Of a stretch of DNA of 64,000 nucleotides, positions 19,502 to 29,074 are shown in pieces. Numbering within the stretch: position 1 is the stretch's first letter; every line of letters starts with the position of its first letter. Source of the DNA: Pigmentiphaga humi. GTDB lineage: Bacteria; Pseudomonadota; Gammaproteobacteria; Burkholderiales; Burkholderiaceae_B. The stretch spans positions 52,414-116,413 of the forward strand of contig NZ_UWPJ01000006.1 of the NCBI RefSeq assembly GCF_900606115.1, written 5' to 3'. The notes below the pieces were generated by a model, which saw only the letters and a program-made list of their open reading frames with translations, was not told the origin of the DNA and did not search any database. A program made the translations under genes and the position numbers.

Positions 19502-20359
19502 ATGGCAAGCGAGCGAACCCCAGCCATGGCACGAAACGACGATTCCACGGTGTTGCACGACGCCGGCCTGATCGACCTGGACACTACGCCGCAGACGTCC
19601 GGCCGGCGCATCGGCCAGGCCCAGAACTTCTCGGTCGAATGGATAGACAGCACCCAGCCCCACACGGCCAGCAGCGCGCACGAACTGCTGCTGTTGCTGC
19701 CGGGCGCCGGCGCGCACATCGAGTACGAGGGCGGCCGGGCCGATGCGCCCGGGCGCTCGCTGTGCATCATTCCCGCCGGGACCTGCACGATCGCGCTGGA
19801 CGCGCCGGGCCCCGGCATCCTGATCGCCAGCTCGCGCACCGACCTGGCGCAGCAGGACTACCTGAACGCCGTCGAGCACGACCCGCGCATCGTCGCCTCG
19901 ACCCCGGCGTTCCGCCGCGTGCGCAATGCGGGCGCGCTGCGCGTCATCGCCATCGACGACATCATTCCGCCGCCGGACAAGAAGCGCCTGAAGATGCTGC
20001 AGACCGATACCCTCAGCATCAACTGGGTCGAATACGACGGCCCGCGCGACCGCACTCAGCTCAGTCCGCACAGCCATGCGCGCTTCGAACAGGGTTCGCT
20101 GGCGATAGAAGGCAAGTTCGTGCATCACCTGCGCACGCCGTGGGGCAGCGACGCCACGCGCTGGCGCGACGACGTGCACCTGCAGGCCGATCCGCGCACG
20201 CTGCTGGTGATCCCGGTCAACCTGGTCCACACCACGGAAGGCGTCGGGCCGGGCTATCACTTGCTGATCGACGTGTTCTCACCACCCCGGCGCGACTTCA
20301 TCGCGAACAACTGGGTCTGCAACTCGGCCGACTACGACGACCCGGCCGCCGGCGCCTGA
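19502..20359 (+). CDS. Two-domain cupin protein
   Basis: 285-residue protein with two cupin-like beta-barrel halves. The first (about 45-120) has GAGAHIEYEGG and RSLCIIPAG; the second (about 190-265) has SPHSHARFEQGSLAIEG and PVNLVHTTEGVG, with His residues suited to a metal site. An internal ATG (residue 9) is an alternative start. It lies directly after the flavin reductase and 39 bp before a Bug gene, so it probably acts on the substrate imported by that system. Substrate unknown. Confidence 0.75.
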   Translation: MASERTPAMARNDDSTVLHDAGLIDLDTTPQTSGRRIGQAQNFSVEWIDSTQPHTASSAHELLLLLPGAGAHIEYEGGRADAPGRSLCIIPAGTCTIALDAPGPGILIASSRTDLAQQDYLNAVEHDPRIVASTPAFRRVRNAGALRVIAIDDIIPPPDKKRLKMLQTDTLSINWVEYDGPRDRTQLSPHSHARFEQGSLAIEGKFVHHLRTPWGSDATRWRDDVHLQADPRTLLVIPVNLVHTTEGVGPGYHLLIDVFSPPRRDFIANNWVCNSADYDDPAAGA

Positions 20360-20398
20360 AGCACGCCGCCCGATAACGATCCCATCCAGGAGACACCC

Positions 20399-21415
20399 AT
20401 GTTCCGTCCCGACCTTTCGGCGGCGCGCGCCCGGCCGCGTGCGGCCCGCGCCGTCTCGCGCCTGCTGGGCGCGGCTTTCGCGTTGCTGGCCGCCGGGCCT
20501 CTGCATGCCCAGGGCCCGCATTCGAACCAGCCTCTGACCATGCTGATCGGCTACCCGCCCGGCGCTATCGTCGACACCGTCGCGCGCCAGCTGGCCAATG
20601 TGCTCGGACCCATCCTGGGCCAGACCATCGTGCCCGAGAACAAGGGCGGCGCGGCCGGCCTCGTCGGCGCCGGGCTGGCCTCCAAGGCCAGGCCCGACGG
20701 CAGCATCATCCTGTTCACGGCCTACACCTCGCTGCAGATCGCCGCGGCCACCAACCAGGGGCTCAGCTTCGATCCGGTCAACGGCCTGCTGCCGGTGGCC
20801 TCGGTGGGGCGGCCGACCACGCTGCTGCTGGTCAGCGCGGATTTTCCGGCCAAGACCTTCGAAGAGTTCGTCGCGCTGGTCAAGAGCCGGCCCGGGATCT
20901 ACAACTTCGGCACCAGCGGCATCGGCTCGCCCAACCACTTCGCGCTGGAGCACATGAATGCGGCCTTCGGCCTGAAGATGACGCCTGTGCCGTACAAGGG
21001 CGCGGCGCAAATGCTGACCGACATGCTGGGCGGGCGGGTGCAGGCCATCTTCGGCTCGTCGTCGCTGGCCGCCGGCCACCTGCAGAGCGGCACGGTGCGG
21101 GCGCTGGCCATCGGTTCGCCCGACGCCAGCCCGGCCTTTCCCAAGCTGCCGGTGATTGCCGACAACGGCGCGCCGGGGCTCAACGCCAGCGGCGCCCTGG
21201 GCGTGTTCGCCCCGCCGTCCACGCCGCCCGAGGTGGTCGAGCGGCTCAACGCGGCCATCAATACCGCGCTCAAGGATCCGGCGATTCAGCACAAGCTGCA
21301 GGAAGAGGGCATTATCCTGGACGTTCAGAGCGCCGCGGCTTTCGGCAGGAAGTATCGCGGCGAAGCGCAGGACATCGCCGGCTTCATCCAGCGCCACCAG
21401 CTGCGCATCCAGTAA
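20399..21415 (+). CDS. Bug/TctC-family periplasmic binding protein (1 of 5)
   Basis: 338-residue extracytoplasmic solute receptor with a long signal peptide (cleavage likely after LHAQ near residue 38). It has the Bug landmarks GYPPGAIVDTVARQLA, VPENKGGAAGLVGA and the late LNAAINTALKDP segment. Bug proteins bind carboxylates or aromatic acids, usually serving tripartite TctAB transporters elsewhere in the genome. There are no membrane subunits here. It ends 67 bp before the IclR gene. Confidence 0.92.
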   Translation: MFRPDLSAARARPRAARAVSRLLGAAFALLAAGPLHAQGPHSNQPLTMLIGYPPGAIVDTVARQLANVLGPILGQTIVPENKGGAAGLVGAGLASKARPDGSIILFTAYTSLQIAAATNQGLSFDPVNGLLPVASVGRPTTLLLVSADFPAKTFEEFVALVKSRPGIYNFGTSGIGSPNHFALEHMNAAFGLKMTPVPYKGAAQMLTDMLGGRVQAIFGSSSLAAGHLQSGTVRALAIGSPDASPAFPKLPVIADNGAPGLNASGALGVFAPPSTPPEVVERLNAAINTALKDPAIQHKLQEEGIILDVQSAAAFGRKYRGEAQDIAGFIQRHQLRIQ

Positions 21416-21482
21416 GAACGGGAGGGACCGACATGCCACATCTGCCGATCGAGCATCGCGGCGAGCGCGCGTCGCGGACGGC

Positions 21483-22304
21483 ATGACGCAGCCGCCCCCG
21501 GATGGGCAGGACGACCGCGCCCGCGCGGGCATACGCAGCGTGGAGCGCGCGATCGAACTGTTGCAGGCCTTGAATCGGCAAGCAGTGTCGAGTATCGACG
21601 ACCTGTACCGGCGCACCGGCATACCCAAGCCCACCATCGCGCGCCTGCTGCGCACGTTCGAGGCCAAGGGGCTGGTGGCGCAGTCGGCGCGGTTCGGCGC
21701 GTACTACCTCGCCTCGGGCATGGCCTCGCTGTATTGCGGCTACAACCACCAGCCGCAGGTGATCGAGGTGGCCAGGCCGGTATGCGATGCGCTGACCCGC
21801 GAGTTCAAATGGCCGGTCACACTGGCGCTGCTGGACGTCGATGCGATGGTGGTGCGCTACAGCACCATCCCGCAGTCGCCGCTGTCCCTGCTGCATTCGT
21901 CCATCAACCTGCGCCGCAGCCTGGTGGAGCGCGCGCTGGGGCTGGCCTACCTGGCGTTCTGCGACGCGCAGGAACGCGAGTTCATCCTCGACGTGGTCCG
22001 TCGCAGCGGCCGCGAAGAGGACGCGCTGGCGCACGACCGGGACGGGCTGGAGCAGTTGCTGGCGGCCACCCGCCGGCAGGGCTATGCCTTGCGCATACCC
22101 GAGCTCAGCGAGCAGTCCTGCACGATGGCGATCCCGGTCTGCCATCGCGGCCGTATCGCCGCCACGCTGGGCCTGACCTGGTTCTCGTCGGTCATGACGC
22201 CGGCCGAGGCGGTCGACCGCTATCTGGCCAGGCTTACGGCTTCGGCGAACCAGATCGCCAGCGGGCTGGGCCAGCTCAATCCGGCGCCGATCGAGGCAGG
22301 TTGA
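21483..22304 (+). CDS. IclR-family transcriptional regulator
   Basis: 273-residue regulator with an N-terminal winged helix (about 20-80, SVERAIELLQALNRQ, IDDLYRRTGIPKPTIARLLR) and a C-terminal IclR effector domain with the usual SPLSLLHSSINLRRSL and ALGLAYLAF segments. It probably controls the flavin reductase-cupin-Bug genes upstream and perhaps the convergent sulfatase. The start ATG lies in GGCATGACG; the long open frame upstream belongs to another frame of the Bug gene. Confidence 0.9.
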   Translation: MTQPPPDGQDDRARAGIRSVERAIELLQALNRQAVSSIDDLYRRTGIPKPTIARLLRTFEAKGLVAQSARFGAYYLASGMASLYCGYNHQPQVIEVARPVCDALTREFKWPVTLALLDVDAMVVRYSTIPQSPLSLLHSSINLRRSLVERALGLAYLAFCDAQEREFILDVVRRSGREEDALAHDRDGLEQLLAATRRQGYALRIPELSEQSCTMAIPVCHRGRIAATLGLTWFSSVMTPAEAVDRYLARLTASANQIASGLGQLNPAPIEAG

Positions 22305-22319
22305 CGGTCCGCGCCGGCC

Positions 22320-23846
22320 TCAGGCGACGCCCGACGCCGGCAACCGCTCCGGCAACTGGTCGGCGGGCCGCTCGGCCAGCATGTCGAGCAGTTCCCGCCG
22401 GCGGACGCGATAGCCCGGGTCGTCGAAGAGATTGTCCATTTCGTCGGGATCGTCGGCCAGGTTGTACATTTCGCCGGCGCCGCTGCCGGCCTCCAGCGTC
22501 AGCTTCCAGTCGCGCGTGCGCACGGTGCGCAGTTTCAATTCCACGCCGCAGCGCGAAGCCGCCACGTCCCATTCGCTCAACGCGCAGTCGCGGCTCGCGG
22601 GCCGGCCTTCGAACAGCGGCCGCAGGCTGCGGCCGTGCTGCGGTCCCAGCGCCGAGGCGCCGGCATAGTCGTAGAAGGTCGATGCGAGATCGAGCGTGGA
22701 CACCGGATCCCGCACCTGTACGCCGGCCTGCACGCCCGGACCATGGGCGACCATGGCCACGCGCAGCACGCCCTCGTAGGGAATGGGGCCCTTGAGCATC
22801 AGCCCATGGTCGCCCAGCCATTCGCCGTGGTCGGACGTGAAGACGACCAGGGTGTCGCGGTCCAGGCCATGGTCGCGCAGGGTGTTCATGATGCGGCCGA
22901 CCTGGTGGTCGACCAGCGAGATCATGCCGTAGTAGTTGGCGGTGATGTTGCGCAGCTGCGCATCGGGCTGGGTGGGGATGCGCGAGAAATTCTGGCGCAG
23001 CGCCTGTACGTCCGCGCTGCCGACCGGCGTGTTCTCCATGCTGGCGCGGTGCCACCACGGACGCCGCTCGTAGTCGGTGGCGCGATGGTGCGGCAGGTCG
23101 ACTTCGTCGGGGTGGTGCAGGCGCGACCAGGGTTCGGGGCAATCGAAGGGATGGTGCGGATCGGGAAACGAGGCCCACAGGCAGAAGGGTTCGCCGCGAT
23201 GCCGGCTCAGGTAGTCGACGGCGCGGTCGCCTATCCAGGTGGAGTTGTGCCAGGCCGCGGGCAGGGCGGAGTTGAAGGTCTGCGGCGCGCCGCTGGGCGG
23301 TCCGAGATCGGTCTGGTAGAGCCGGTTGCGCAGTTCGCCCAGGCCGTCGCCGTAGTACCAGCGCGAATGGTGCAGCCCGCCCGGCAGCGGCGTGGGCAGC
23401 CAGTAGTTGTGGCCCTCCACGACCAGTTCCACGTGCTGGAAGCCCATGTAGGGGCCGGACCAGTCCGGACCCAGTTCGGCTTCGGTGTACTGGCATTCCG
23501 GCCGCCCGGTGCGGGCGAAGGTATGGTGGCTGGAGAAATGCGCCTTGCCGATGAAGCCGGTGGCATAGCCCGCCGCCGCCAGGCTGCCGGCAAACCCCGC
23601 CTCGCCGGTGCGTTGGTCCAGGTCGATACCGTTGTCGCAGACGCCGTGGGTAAGCGGCAGCAGGCCCGTCAGCATGGACGCGCGAGAGGGCTGGCACACG
23701 ATGTTGGGCGTGATGCACGACGCGAAATGCGTGCCGCCGCGCGCCAGGGCGTCGATGTGCGGCGTCTTGACGCGCCGCCCGGCGAAGCCGAGGCAGTCGC
23801 CGCGGTGCTGGTCGGTCGTGATGAGCAGGATGTTCGGGCGTTTCAT
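22320..23846 (-). CDS. Sulfatase, choline-sulfatase/arylsulfatase-like
   Basis: 508-residue sulfatase-fold hydrolase. The Cys-type signature CQPSRASMLTG places C51 as the residue to be converted to formylglycine. The metal-binding TTDQHRGD (12-17) and FTSDHGEWLGDHG segments are present. There is no signal peptide, so it is cytosolic and would act on an imported sulfate ester. The gene overlaps the following Bug gene by 4 bp, so binding protein and sulfatase are translationally coupled. The substrate is unknown; family resemblance is to choline sulfatases. Confidence 0.9.
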   Translation of the reverse strand: MKRPNILLITTDQHRGDCLGFAGRRVKTPHIDALARGGTHFASCITPNIVCQPSRASMLTGLLPLTHGVCDNGIDLDQRTGEAGFAGSLAAAGYATGFIGKAHFSSHHTFARTGRPECQYTEAELGPDWSGPYMGFQHVELVVEGHNYWLPTPLPGGLHHSRWYYGDGLGELRNRLYQTDLGPPSGAPQTFNSALPAAWHNSTWIGDRAVDYLSRHRGEPFCLWASFPDPHHPFDCPEPWSRLHHPDEVDLPHHRATDYERRPWWHRASMENTPVGSADVQALRQNFSRIPTQPDAQLRNITANYYGMISLVDHQVGRIMNTLRDHGLDRDTLVVFTSDHGEWLGDHGLMLKGPIPYEGVLRVAMVAHGPGVQAGVQVRDPVSTLDLASTFYDYAGASALGPQHGRSLRPLFEGRPASRDCALSEWDVAASRCGVELKLRTVRTRDWKLTLEAGSGAGEMYNLADDPDEMDNLFDDPGYRVRRRELLDMLAERPADQLPERLPASGVA

Positions 23847-24814
23847 GGCTGGGGCCTGCCCTGTTCCTTGAGCTTGGCGATGACGGGAAGCAGCCGCTGG
23901 GTGTCGGCGGCGATGCGCTCGCGCAAGGTCTGGCCGTCGCCTTCCCAGGCCGAGAGGCCCTGCGCCTGCAGTTTGTCCCGCACCTGGGGGTCTTTCAGGA
24001 CCGCCTGCACGGAGGCATTGAGCCGGCTGGCGACGGCGGCGGGCGTGCCCGCGGGCGCGAACAGGCCGAACCAGCTGTCGAAGGTGAAGCCCTGGACCTT
24101 GTCCTTGAGCATCGGCAGGCCGGGCAGGTCGGGGATGGGCGTGTCGGCGGTATTGGCCAGTCCCTGCACCTTGCCGGTCTTGACCGGCTGGATGGCCGTG
24201 CTGGCGGCAATGAACATCATATCGACGTGGCCGCCCATCACATCGACGAAACCCTGGGGCGCCGCCTTGTACGGCACGTGCTTGAACGACGCGCCGGAGG
24301 CGTGGGAGAACAGCTCCATGCCCAGGTGGTGGGTCGATCCTTCGCCGCCGCTGGCGAAGGTGACCGTGCCCGGATGGGCGCGCGCCTGGGCCAGCAACTG
24401 CTCGACGGATCGGTAGGGCGAGGCCGGCGAGGCGACCAGCACGTAGCGCAGGGTGGACAGCGGCGAGACGGGCAGCAGGTCCTGGTCCGGCTGGTAGGGC
24501 ATCTTGTCCATCAGATAGGGCACGGCGGAAAACGAGGCGTCGGCGCCCAGCAGCAGCGTGTAGCCGTCCGGAGCCGCCTTGATTACCGTCTGGGTGCCGA
24601 TGATGAAGGCGCCGCCCGGACGGTTCTCGACGATGACGGGCTGGTTCCAGCGCTTGCCCAACTGTTCGGCCAGCATCCGGCCGACCAGGTCGGCGGCGCC
24701 GCCGGGAACGGAAGGAACGACCAGGACCACGGGGCGGTCGGGGTAGGCGGCGTGCGCGGCCGGCGCCAGGGTCAGCGCCGCGGCGGCGAGGGCGGGGCCA
24801 GTGAATCTGAGCAT
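23843..24814 (-). CDS. Bug/TctC-family periplasmic binding protein (2 of 5), coupled to sulfatase
   Basis: 323-residue receptor with a cleavable signal (after AAHA near residue 22) and Bug motifs PSVPGGAADLVGR, IVENRPGGAFIIG and the C-terminal SVQAVLKDPQVRDKLQ. It is first in a two-gene operon with the sulfatase (4-bp overlap) and divergent from a LysR gene, which suggests it delivers a sulfated organic compound. That ligand assignment is inference from context. Confidence 0.9.
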   Translation of the reverse strand: MLRFTGPALAAAALTLAPAAHAAYPDRPVVLVVPSVPGGAADLVGRMLAEQLGKRWNQPVIVENRPGGAFIIGTQTVIKAAPDGYTLLLGADASFSAVPYLMDKMPYQPDQDLLPVSPLSTLRYVLVASPASPYRSVEQLLAQARAHPGTVTFASGGEGSTHHLGMELFSHASGASFKHVPYKAAPQGFVDVMGGHVDMMFIAASTAIQPVKTGKVQGLANTADTPIPDLPGLPMLKDKVQGFTFDSWFGLFAPAGTPAAVASRLNASVQAVLKDPQVRDKLQAQGLSAWEGDGQTLRERIAADTQRLLPVIAKLKEQGRPQP

Positions 24815-24901
24815 GACGGTCTCCTTGTGCGTGCGCGCCTTGCGGGAAGGCAGGCGGCTCGGCGGGAGACCATCATCGCCGACGGGAACATGCGGGTCTA
24901 A

Positions 24902-24927
24902 TGATATATTTGCGCCAAGTCATATCA
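24902..24927. promoter_or_regulatory. Dyad TGATAT-N14-ATATCA in Bug/LysR divergent promoter
   Basis: A perfect 6+6 inverted repeat with a 14-nt spacer lies between the divergent Bug-sulfatase and LysR genes, just upstream of the LysR start. LysR regulators typically bind such dyads in the shared promoter. Candidate site only. Confidence 0.4.
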
Positions 24928-24935
24928 AGAATGGT

Positions 24936-25904
24936 ATGAAATTGGCCGAGCCTGCTTTCGCCCCCATCGCCTTGCGCGCCGACTGGTATCTGCACGGCCG
25001 CCTGCGTCTGCGCCATCTGCGCCTGCTGCAGGTGCTGGACGACGTCCACAATGTCGGCGAAGCCGCGCGCCGCATGGCCACGACCCAGCCGGCCGTGTCG
25101 CGGATGATCGCCGAACTCGAATCCATGGCCGGCACGCGCCTGTTCACGCGTACCTCCAAGGGTACCTTTCCGACGCCGCACGGCGCCTCCATGATCCGGC
25201 ACGCCCGGTGGGTGCTCGGCGATCTCGAACGCATGGGCCGCGAATGGTCCGAGCCCGGCGGCTTGGGCGTGGAAACCATCAGCATAGGCATCAACTCCTC
25301 GTCCGCCGCGTTCCTGGTGCCGCACGCGCTGCTGCGCCTGGAACGGTCGCATGCGGGCGTCAACGTGCTGGTGCGCGAAGGCTCGATCGAAGCCCTGCTG
25401 CCCGATCTCTATACGCGCAAGCTCGACCTGGTGGTGGCCCGCCTGGGCGCCTCCGCCTCGGCGGCGGACCTGGTCCGGCAAATCCTCTGCGAAGAGCCCA
25501 TGTGCGTATGCAGCGCGGCCGACCATCCGCTGGCGGGCCGGCGCAAGCTTTCCTGGGCAGACCTGGGCGCCTATCCCTGGGTCATGCCGCCGCAAGGCAG
25601 CCCGGTGCGCATCGGCCTGGACATGCTGTTCCAGCAGCACGGCCTGAGGCCCGCTTCGCGCATCGAATCGGCCTCGGTCGTCAACAACATGGTGCTGATG
25701 GAGCTGAGTCCGTCGCTGTCGGTCATGCCGCGCGCGGTGGCCGCCTATCACGCGCGCCGGCACCGGCTGGCCATCCTGAAGCTGGAATTGCCGCCGGTGT
25801 TCGGGCCCATAGGGGTGATCCGGCACGAAAGCCTCGACCCGTCGGCCAACATGCTGGCCTTGATCGACTGCCTGAGGGACGAGGCGGCGGGGATGGCGGA
25901 ATAA
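24936..25904 (+). CDS. LysR-family transcriptional regulator
   Basis: 322-residue LTTR with an N-terminal winged helix-turn-helix (about 25-85, NVGEAARRMATTQPAVSRMI, then ELESMAGTRLF) and a periplasmic-binding-fold effector domain to the end. It is divergent from the Bug-sulfatase operon, its likely target. The ATG at 24936 (MKLAEPAF) is preferred because upstream codons fall in the intergenic AT-rich patch. Confidence 0.9.
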   Translation: MKLAEPAFAPIALRADWYLHGRLRLRHLRLLQVLDDVHNVGEAARRMATTQPAVSRMIAELESMAGTRLFTRTSKGTFPTPHGASMIRHARWVLGDLERMGREWSEPGGLGVETISIGINSSSAAFLVPHALLRLERSHAGVNVLVREGSIEALLPDLYTRKLDLVVARLGASASAADLVRQILCEEPMCVCSAADHPLAGRRKLSWADLGAYPWVMPPQGSPVRIGLDMLFQQHGLRPASRIESASVVNNMVLMELSPSLSVMPRAVAAYHARRHRLAILKLELPPVFGPIGVIRHESLDPSANMLALIDCLRDEAAGMAE

Positions 25905-26072
25905 GGGCTGCGGCGGGTCTGCGACAACAGGAGACACGCAAGTTGCAGCTTTGCACACAAGAACCCGCCTGGCCGGCGCACGCTTCTGCTATATCATGCT
26001 GATGTCTTTACATACACGCCTGTTTGTATCGCCGGCGCCGCGACAAGGCTGCGCCCGAGGGCAACCGTCTTC

Positions 26073-26735
26073 ATGCCGCTGTTCTCCGACCCACGCGCCA
26101 ATACGGCTCTCAAGCTGTGTCCGCATTGCGATGCCGCCTATCGCAGGAGCCGTGTCGGGCCGGGCATGAGGGCTTATTGCGAACGCTGCGGCACCGAGCT
26201 CTATCGCAATGCCGATTCGCGCTACCAGGCGCTGCTGCCGGTCGTGCTGGCCAGCCTGATCACATTCGTGGTGAGCAACGCCTTTCCCATCGTGGCCATG
26301 GAGATCCAGGGCCTGCGCACCGAGACCACGGTGTGGGGGGCGGTGCGGGTGCTGTCGATGGAGGACATGCTGTCGGTCTCGATGCTGGTGTTCGTCACCA
26401 CCATGCTGTTCCCGCTGATCGAACTGGGGCTGCTGGCCTACCTGCTGGTGCCGCTACGCATGGGCCGCGTTCCGTCGGGGTTCGGCCTGGTGATCCGGCT
26501 GGTCCGGCTGGGCCGTCCCTGGGGCATGATCGAGGTGTTCATGCTCGGCATCGTCGCCTCGCTGGTCAAGCTATCGGCCATGGCCACGGTGCTGCCGGGA
26601 GTGGCGCTCTGGTCGTTCGGCTGCCTGACGGTGCTGCTGGCGGTGGTGGTGAGCTTCGACCCCGCCGAACTGTGGGAGTATGCCGAGCGGATCGAAGCCG
26701 GCCAGGACGGCATGGCGGCGGAGCCGTCGCAATGA
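26073..26735 (+). CDS. pqiA: Half-size PqiA membrane protein, first copy
   Basis: 220-residue protein corresponding to one half of E. coli PqiA. It has an N-terminal zinc-ribbon (CPHC then CERCG, about 16-40) followed by four predicted membrane helices. In E. coli PqiA is one chain of about 417 residues; here the two halves are separate genes. The stop overlaps the second copy (ATGA). It belongs to the PqiABC intermembrane lipid-transport system. Confidence 0.9.
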   Translation: MPLFSDPRANTALKLCPHCDAAYRRSRVGPGMRAYCERCGTELYRNADSRYQALLPVVLASLITFVVSNAFPIVAMEIQGLRTETTVWGAVRVLSMEDMLSVSMLVFVTTMLFPLIELGLLAYLLVPLRMGRVPSGFGLVIRLVRLGRPWGMIEVFMLGIVASLVKLSAMATVLPGVALWSFGCLTVLLAVVVSFDPAELWEYAERIEAGQDGMAAEPSQ

Positions 26736-27379
26736 ACGGCGCACACGACCTGCACGGCGTGCGTACCGCCAGCCAGGCCGGCGTGCTGGAGTGCCCGCAA
26801 TGCACCGCCATCCTGCCGCGCGGCCGCGCCGGCGGCCAGTGCGACCGCTGCGGCGCCGCGCTGAACCTGCGCAAGCCCGACAGTCTGCGCCGCACCTGGG
26901 CCTTCCTGATGGCCGCGCTGGCGCTGTACCTGCCGGCCAACATGCTGCCCATCATGACCACGGGGACGCTGTTCGGCAGCCAATCCAACACCATCCTGAG
27001 CGGGGTGGTCTACCTGTGGAAGGACGGTTCCTATTTCGTCGCCTCGGTGGTGTTCTGCGCCAGCATCGTCATCCCGGTCTTCAAGCTGGCGGCCCTGGTG
27101 ATGCTGGTGGTGACCACGCAGCGGCGTTCCACCTGGCGGCCGGTGGAGCGCACCCGCCTGTACGGCATGGTCGAGGCCGTGGGCCGCTGGTCCATGGTGG
27201 ACGTGTTCGTGGTCGCCCTGCTGGCCGCGCTGGTGCGGCTCGATGCGCTGGCCACGGTCAGGCCCGAGCCGGGCGCGATGGCCTTCGGCATGGTGGTGGT
27301 GCTGACCATGCTTGCTTCGATGAGTTTCGATCCCCGCCTGATCTGGGATCCGGTAGATGCCCATGACCCCCACCCCTGA
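26732..27379 (+). CDS. pqiA: Half-size PqiA membrane protein, second copy
   Basis: 215-residue second half of the PqiA pair. A zinc-ribbon (CPQC and CDRCG, about 24-45) precedes four helices with the family segment ALYLPANMLPIM. It starts within the stop of the first copy and overlaps pqiB by about 23 bp, so all members are tightly coupled. The two copies probably assemble as a heterodimer that replaces the single long PqiA; that is inference. Confidence 0.9.
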   Translation: MNGAHDLHGVRTASQAGVLECPQCTAILPRGRAGGQCDRCGAALNLRKPDSLRRTWAFLMAALALYLPANMLPIMTTGTLFGSQSNTILSGVVYLWKDGSYFVASVVFCASIVIPVFKLAALVMLVVTTQRRSTWRPVERTRLYGMVEAVGRWSMVDVFVVALLAALVRLDALATVRPEPGAMAFGMVVVLTMLASMSFDPRLIWDPVDAHDPHP

Positions 27380-28997
27380 TACGCCTCCCAACACAGCGCC
27401 CGGCGATCCCGTGCGGCGCAAGCCGAGCCGCTGGCTGCCTTCGCTGGTCTGGCTCATCCCCATCGTGGCCGCCGTCGCCGGCCTATCGGTGGCCTTGAAC
27501 AGCTGGTACAGCCACGGGCCGACGATCGAGATCAGTTTCCGCTCGGCCGAAGGCCTGGAGGCCGGCAAGACCAAGGTCCGCTACAAGGAGGTGGACATCG
27601 GGCAGGTGCAGGCGATACGCCTGGCCAAGGATCGCTCGCACGTGATCGCCGAGATCGAGCTGACCGCGAACGCGGCCAGCTTCGCCGTCGAGGACAGCCG
27701 CTTCTGGATCGTCAAGCCTCGCGTCGCGGCAAGCGGCGTGAGCGGCCTGGGCACGCTGCTGTCGGGCGCCTACATAGGCGTGGACGCCGGCCGTTCGGAA
27801 GAGCGCGAATCCTTTTTCACCGGGCTGGAAGTGCCGCCCATCGTGACCGCCGACACCCCGGGCAAGCAGTTCGTGCTGCGCGCTTCCGACCTGGGCTCGC
27901 TGGATATCGGCTCGCCCGTGTATTTCCGCCGGGTCAACGTCGGCCAGGTGGTGGCCTACGATCTCGACAAGAACGGCAGGGTGACGGTGCGGGTGTTCGT
28001 CAAGTCTCCGTACGATGCCTTCGTGACCACCAGCTCGCGTTTCTGGCATTCCAGCGGCGTGGATCTCAAGATCGACGCGGACGGGCTCAAGCTGTATACG
28101 GAGTCGCTGGCCACCGTGCTGCTGGGCGGCGTGTCCTTCCTCGATTCGCCCAACCTGCCGCCCGGCGAGCCGGCGCAGGAGGATGCGGTCTACGAACTGG
28201 CCGACAATCCCGACGGCGCGTTCAAGGACGAAGACGGCGTATCCACCCGCATGGTGATGTATTTCGAGCAATCGGTGCGGGGGCTTTCGCCGGGCGCGCC
28301 GGTGGACTTCCGCGGCGTGGTGATCGGCGAGGTCCGCTCCATCGGCATCGAGTTCAACCGCGAGACCAAGTCCTTCGTGCTGCCGGTCGTGGTGGACGTC
28401 TACCCGTCGCGGCTGGGACTGCGCCGTTCCGCCGATGCCGAGTCGCTCGACGCCTCGGCTCCCGGACAACTGATGGAAGCGCTGGTCCGGCGCGGCTTGC
28501 GCGCCCAGTTGCGCAACGGCAACCTGCTGACCGGGCAGTTGTTCGTGGCCCTCGATTTCGCCAAGGAGCGGCCGCCCGCCAAGGGCGGGCAGAGCCAGGG
28601 CATGCTGGTGATTCCGACCATGCCGGGCGCATTCAATGAATTGCAGAGCAAGCTTGCCGATATCGTGGACAAGATCGGCAAGGTGCCCTTCGACACCATC
28701 GGCAAGGACCTGGTGACCACGATGGCGGGGGTGCGCGCCACGCTGGCGTCGGCCGACCAGATGGTCAAGCGGCTGGATGGCCAGGTCGCGCCGCAGATCG
28801 TGGCCGCGATGGAAGATGCGCGCAAGACGCTGAAGGCCGCCGAAGGGACGTTCTCGGCCGATGCCCCGCTGCAGCAGGACATCCGGCGCGCGCTGCGCGA
28901 ATTGATGCGCACGGCCAATTCGCTACGCCAGTTGACCGATTATCTGGAAGAAAACCCGCAGTCGCTGCTGCGTGGCAAGCCCGAGGAAGAGCGATGA
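27357..28997 (+). CDS. pqiB: PqiB, MCE-domain lipid transport protein
   Basis: 546-residue membrane-anchored periplasmic protein with one N-terminal helix (about 25-42) and three tandem MCE/MlaD domains (about 45-140, 160-270 and 280-400). The C-terminal helical region from about 420 to 540 would form the tube-like needle seen in PqiB structures. Length matches E. coli PqiB. An in-frame ATG two codons later is equally possible as the start. Confidence 0.94.
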   Translation: MPMTPTPDTPPNTAPGDPVRRKPSRWLPSLVWLIPIVAAVAGLSVALNSWYSHGPTIEISFRSAEGLEAGKTKVRYKEVDIGQVQAIRLAKDRSHVIAEIELTANAASFAVEDSRFWIVKPRVAASGVSGLGTLLSGAYIGVDAGRSEERESFFTGLEVPPIVTADTPGKQFVLRASDLGSLDIGSPVYFRRVNVGQVVAYDLDKNGRVTVRVFVKSPYDAFVTTSSRFWHSSGVDLKIDADGLKLYTESLATVLLGGVSFLDSPNLPPGEPAQEDAVYELADNPDGAFKDEDGVSTRMVMYFEQSVRGLSPGAPVDFRGVVIGEVRSIGIEFNRETKSFVLPVVVDVYPSRLGLRRSADAESLDASAPGQLMEALVRRGLRAQLRNGNLLTGQLFVALDFAKERPPAKGGQSQGMLVIPTMPGAFNELQSKLADIVDKIGKVPFDTIGKDLVTTMAGVRATLASADQMVKRLDGQVAPQIVAAMEDARKTLKAAEGTFSADAPLQQDIRRALRELMRTANSLRQLTDYLEENPQSLLRGKPEEER

Positions 28998-29074
28998 GCG
29001 CGGCCGCCCGGCCGCCCGAAGGGCGCGCGTCCTTCCTCGGGGAGGATGTCGCGCAGCGACAGGAGGGTACATCA

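Noticed and set aside
26009..26028. Imperfect dyad TACATAC-N6-GTTTGTA before the pqiA gene
   Set aside because: Only 6 of 7 positions match and no linked regulator is known; too weak to call an operator.
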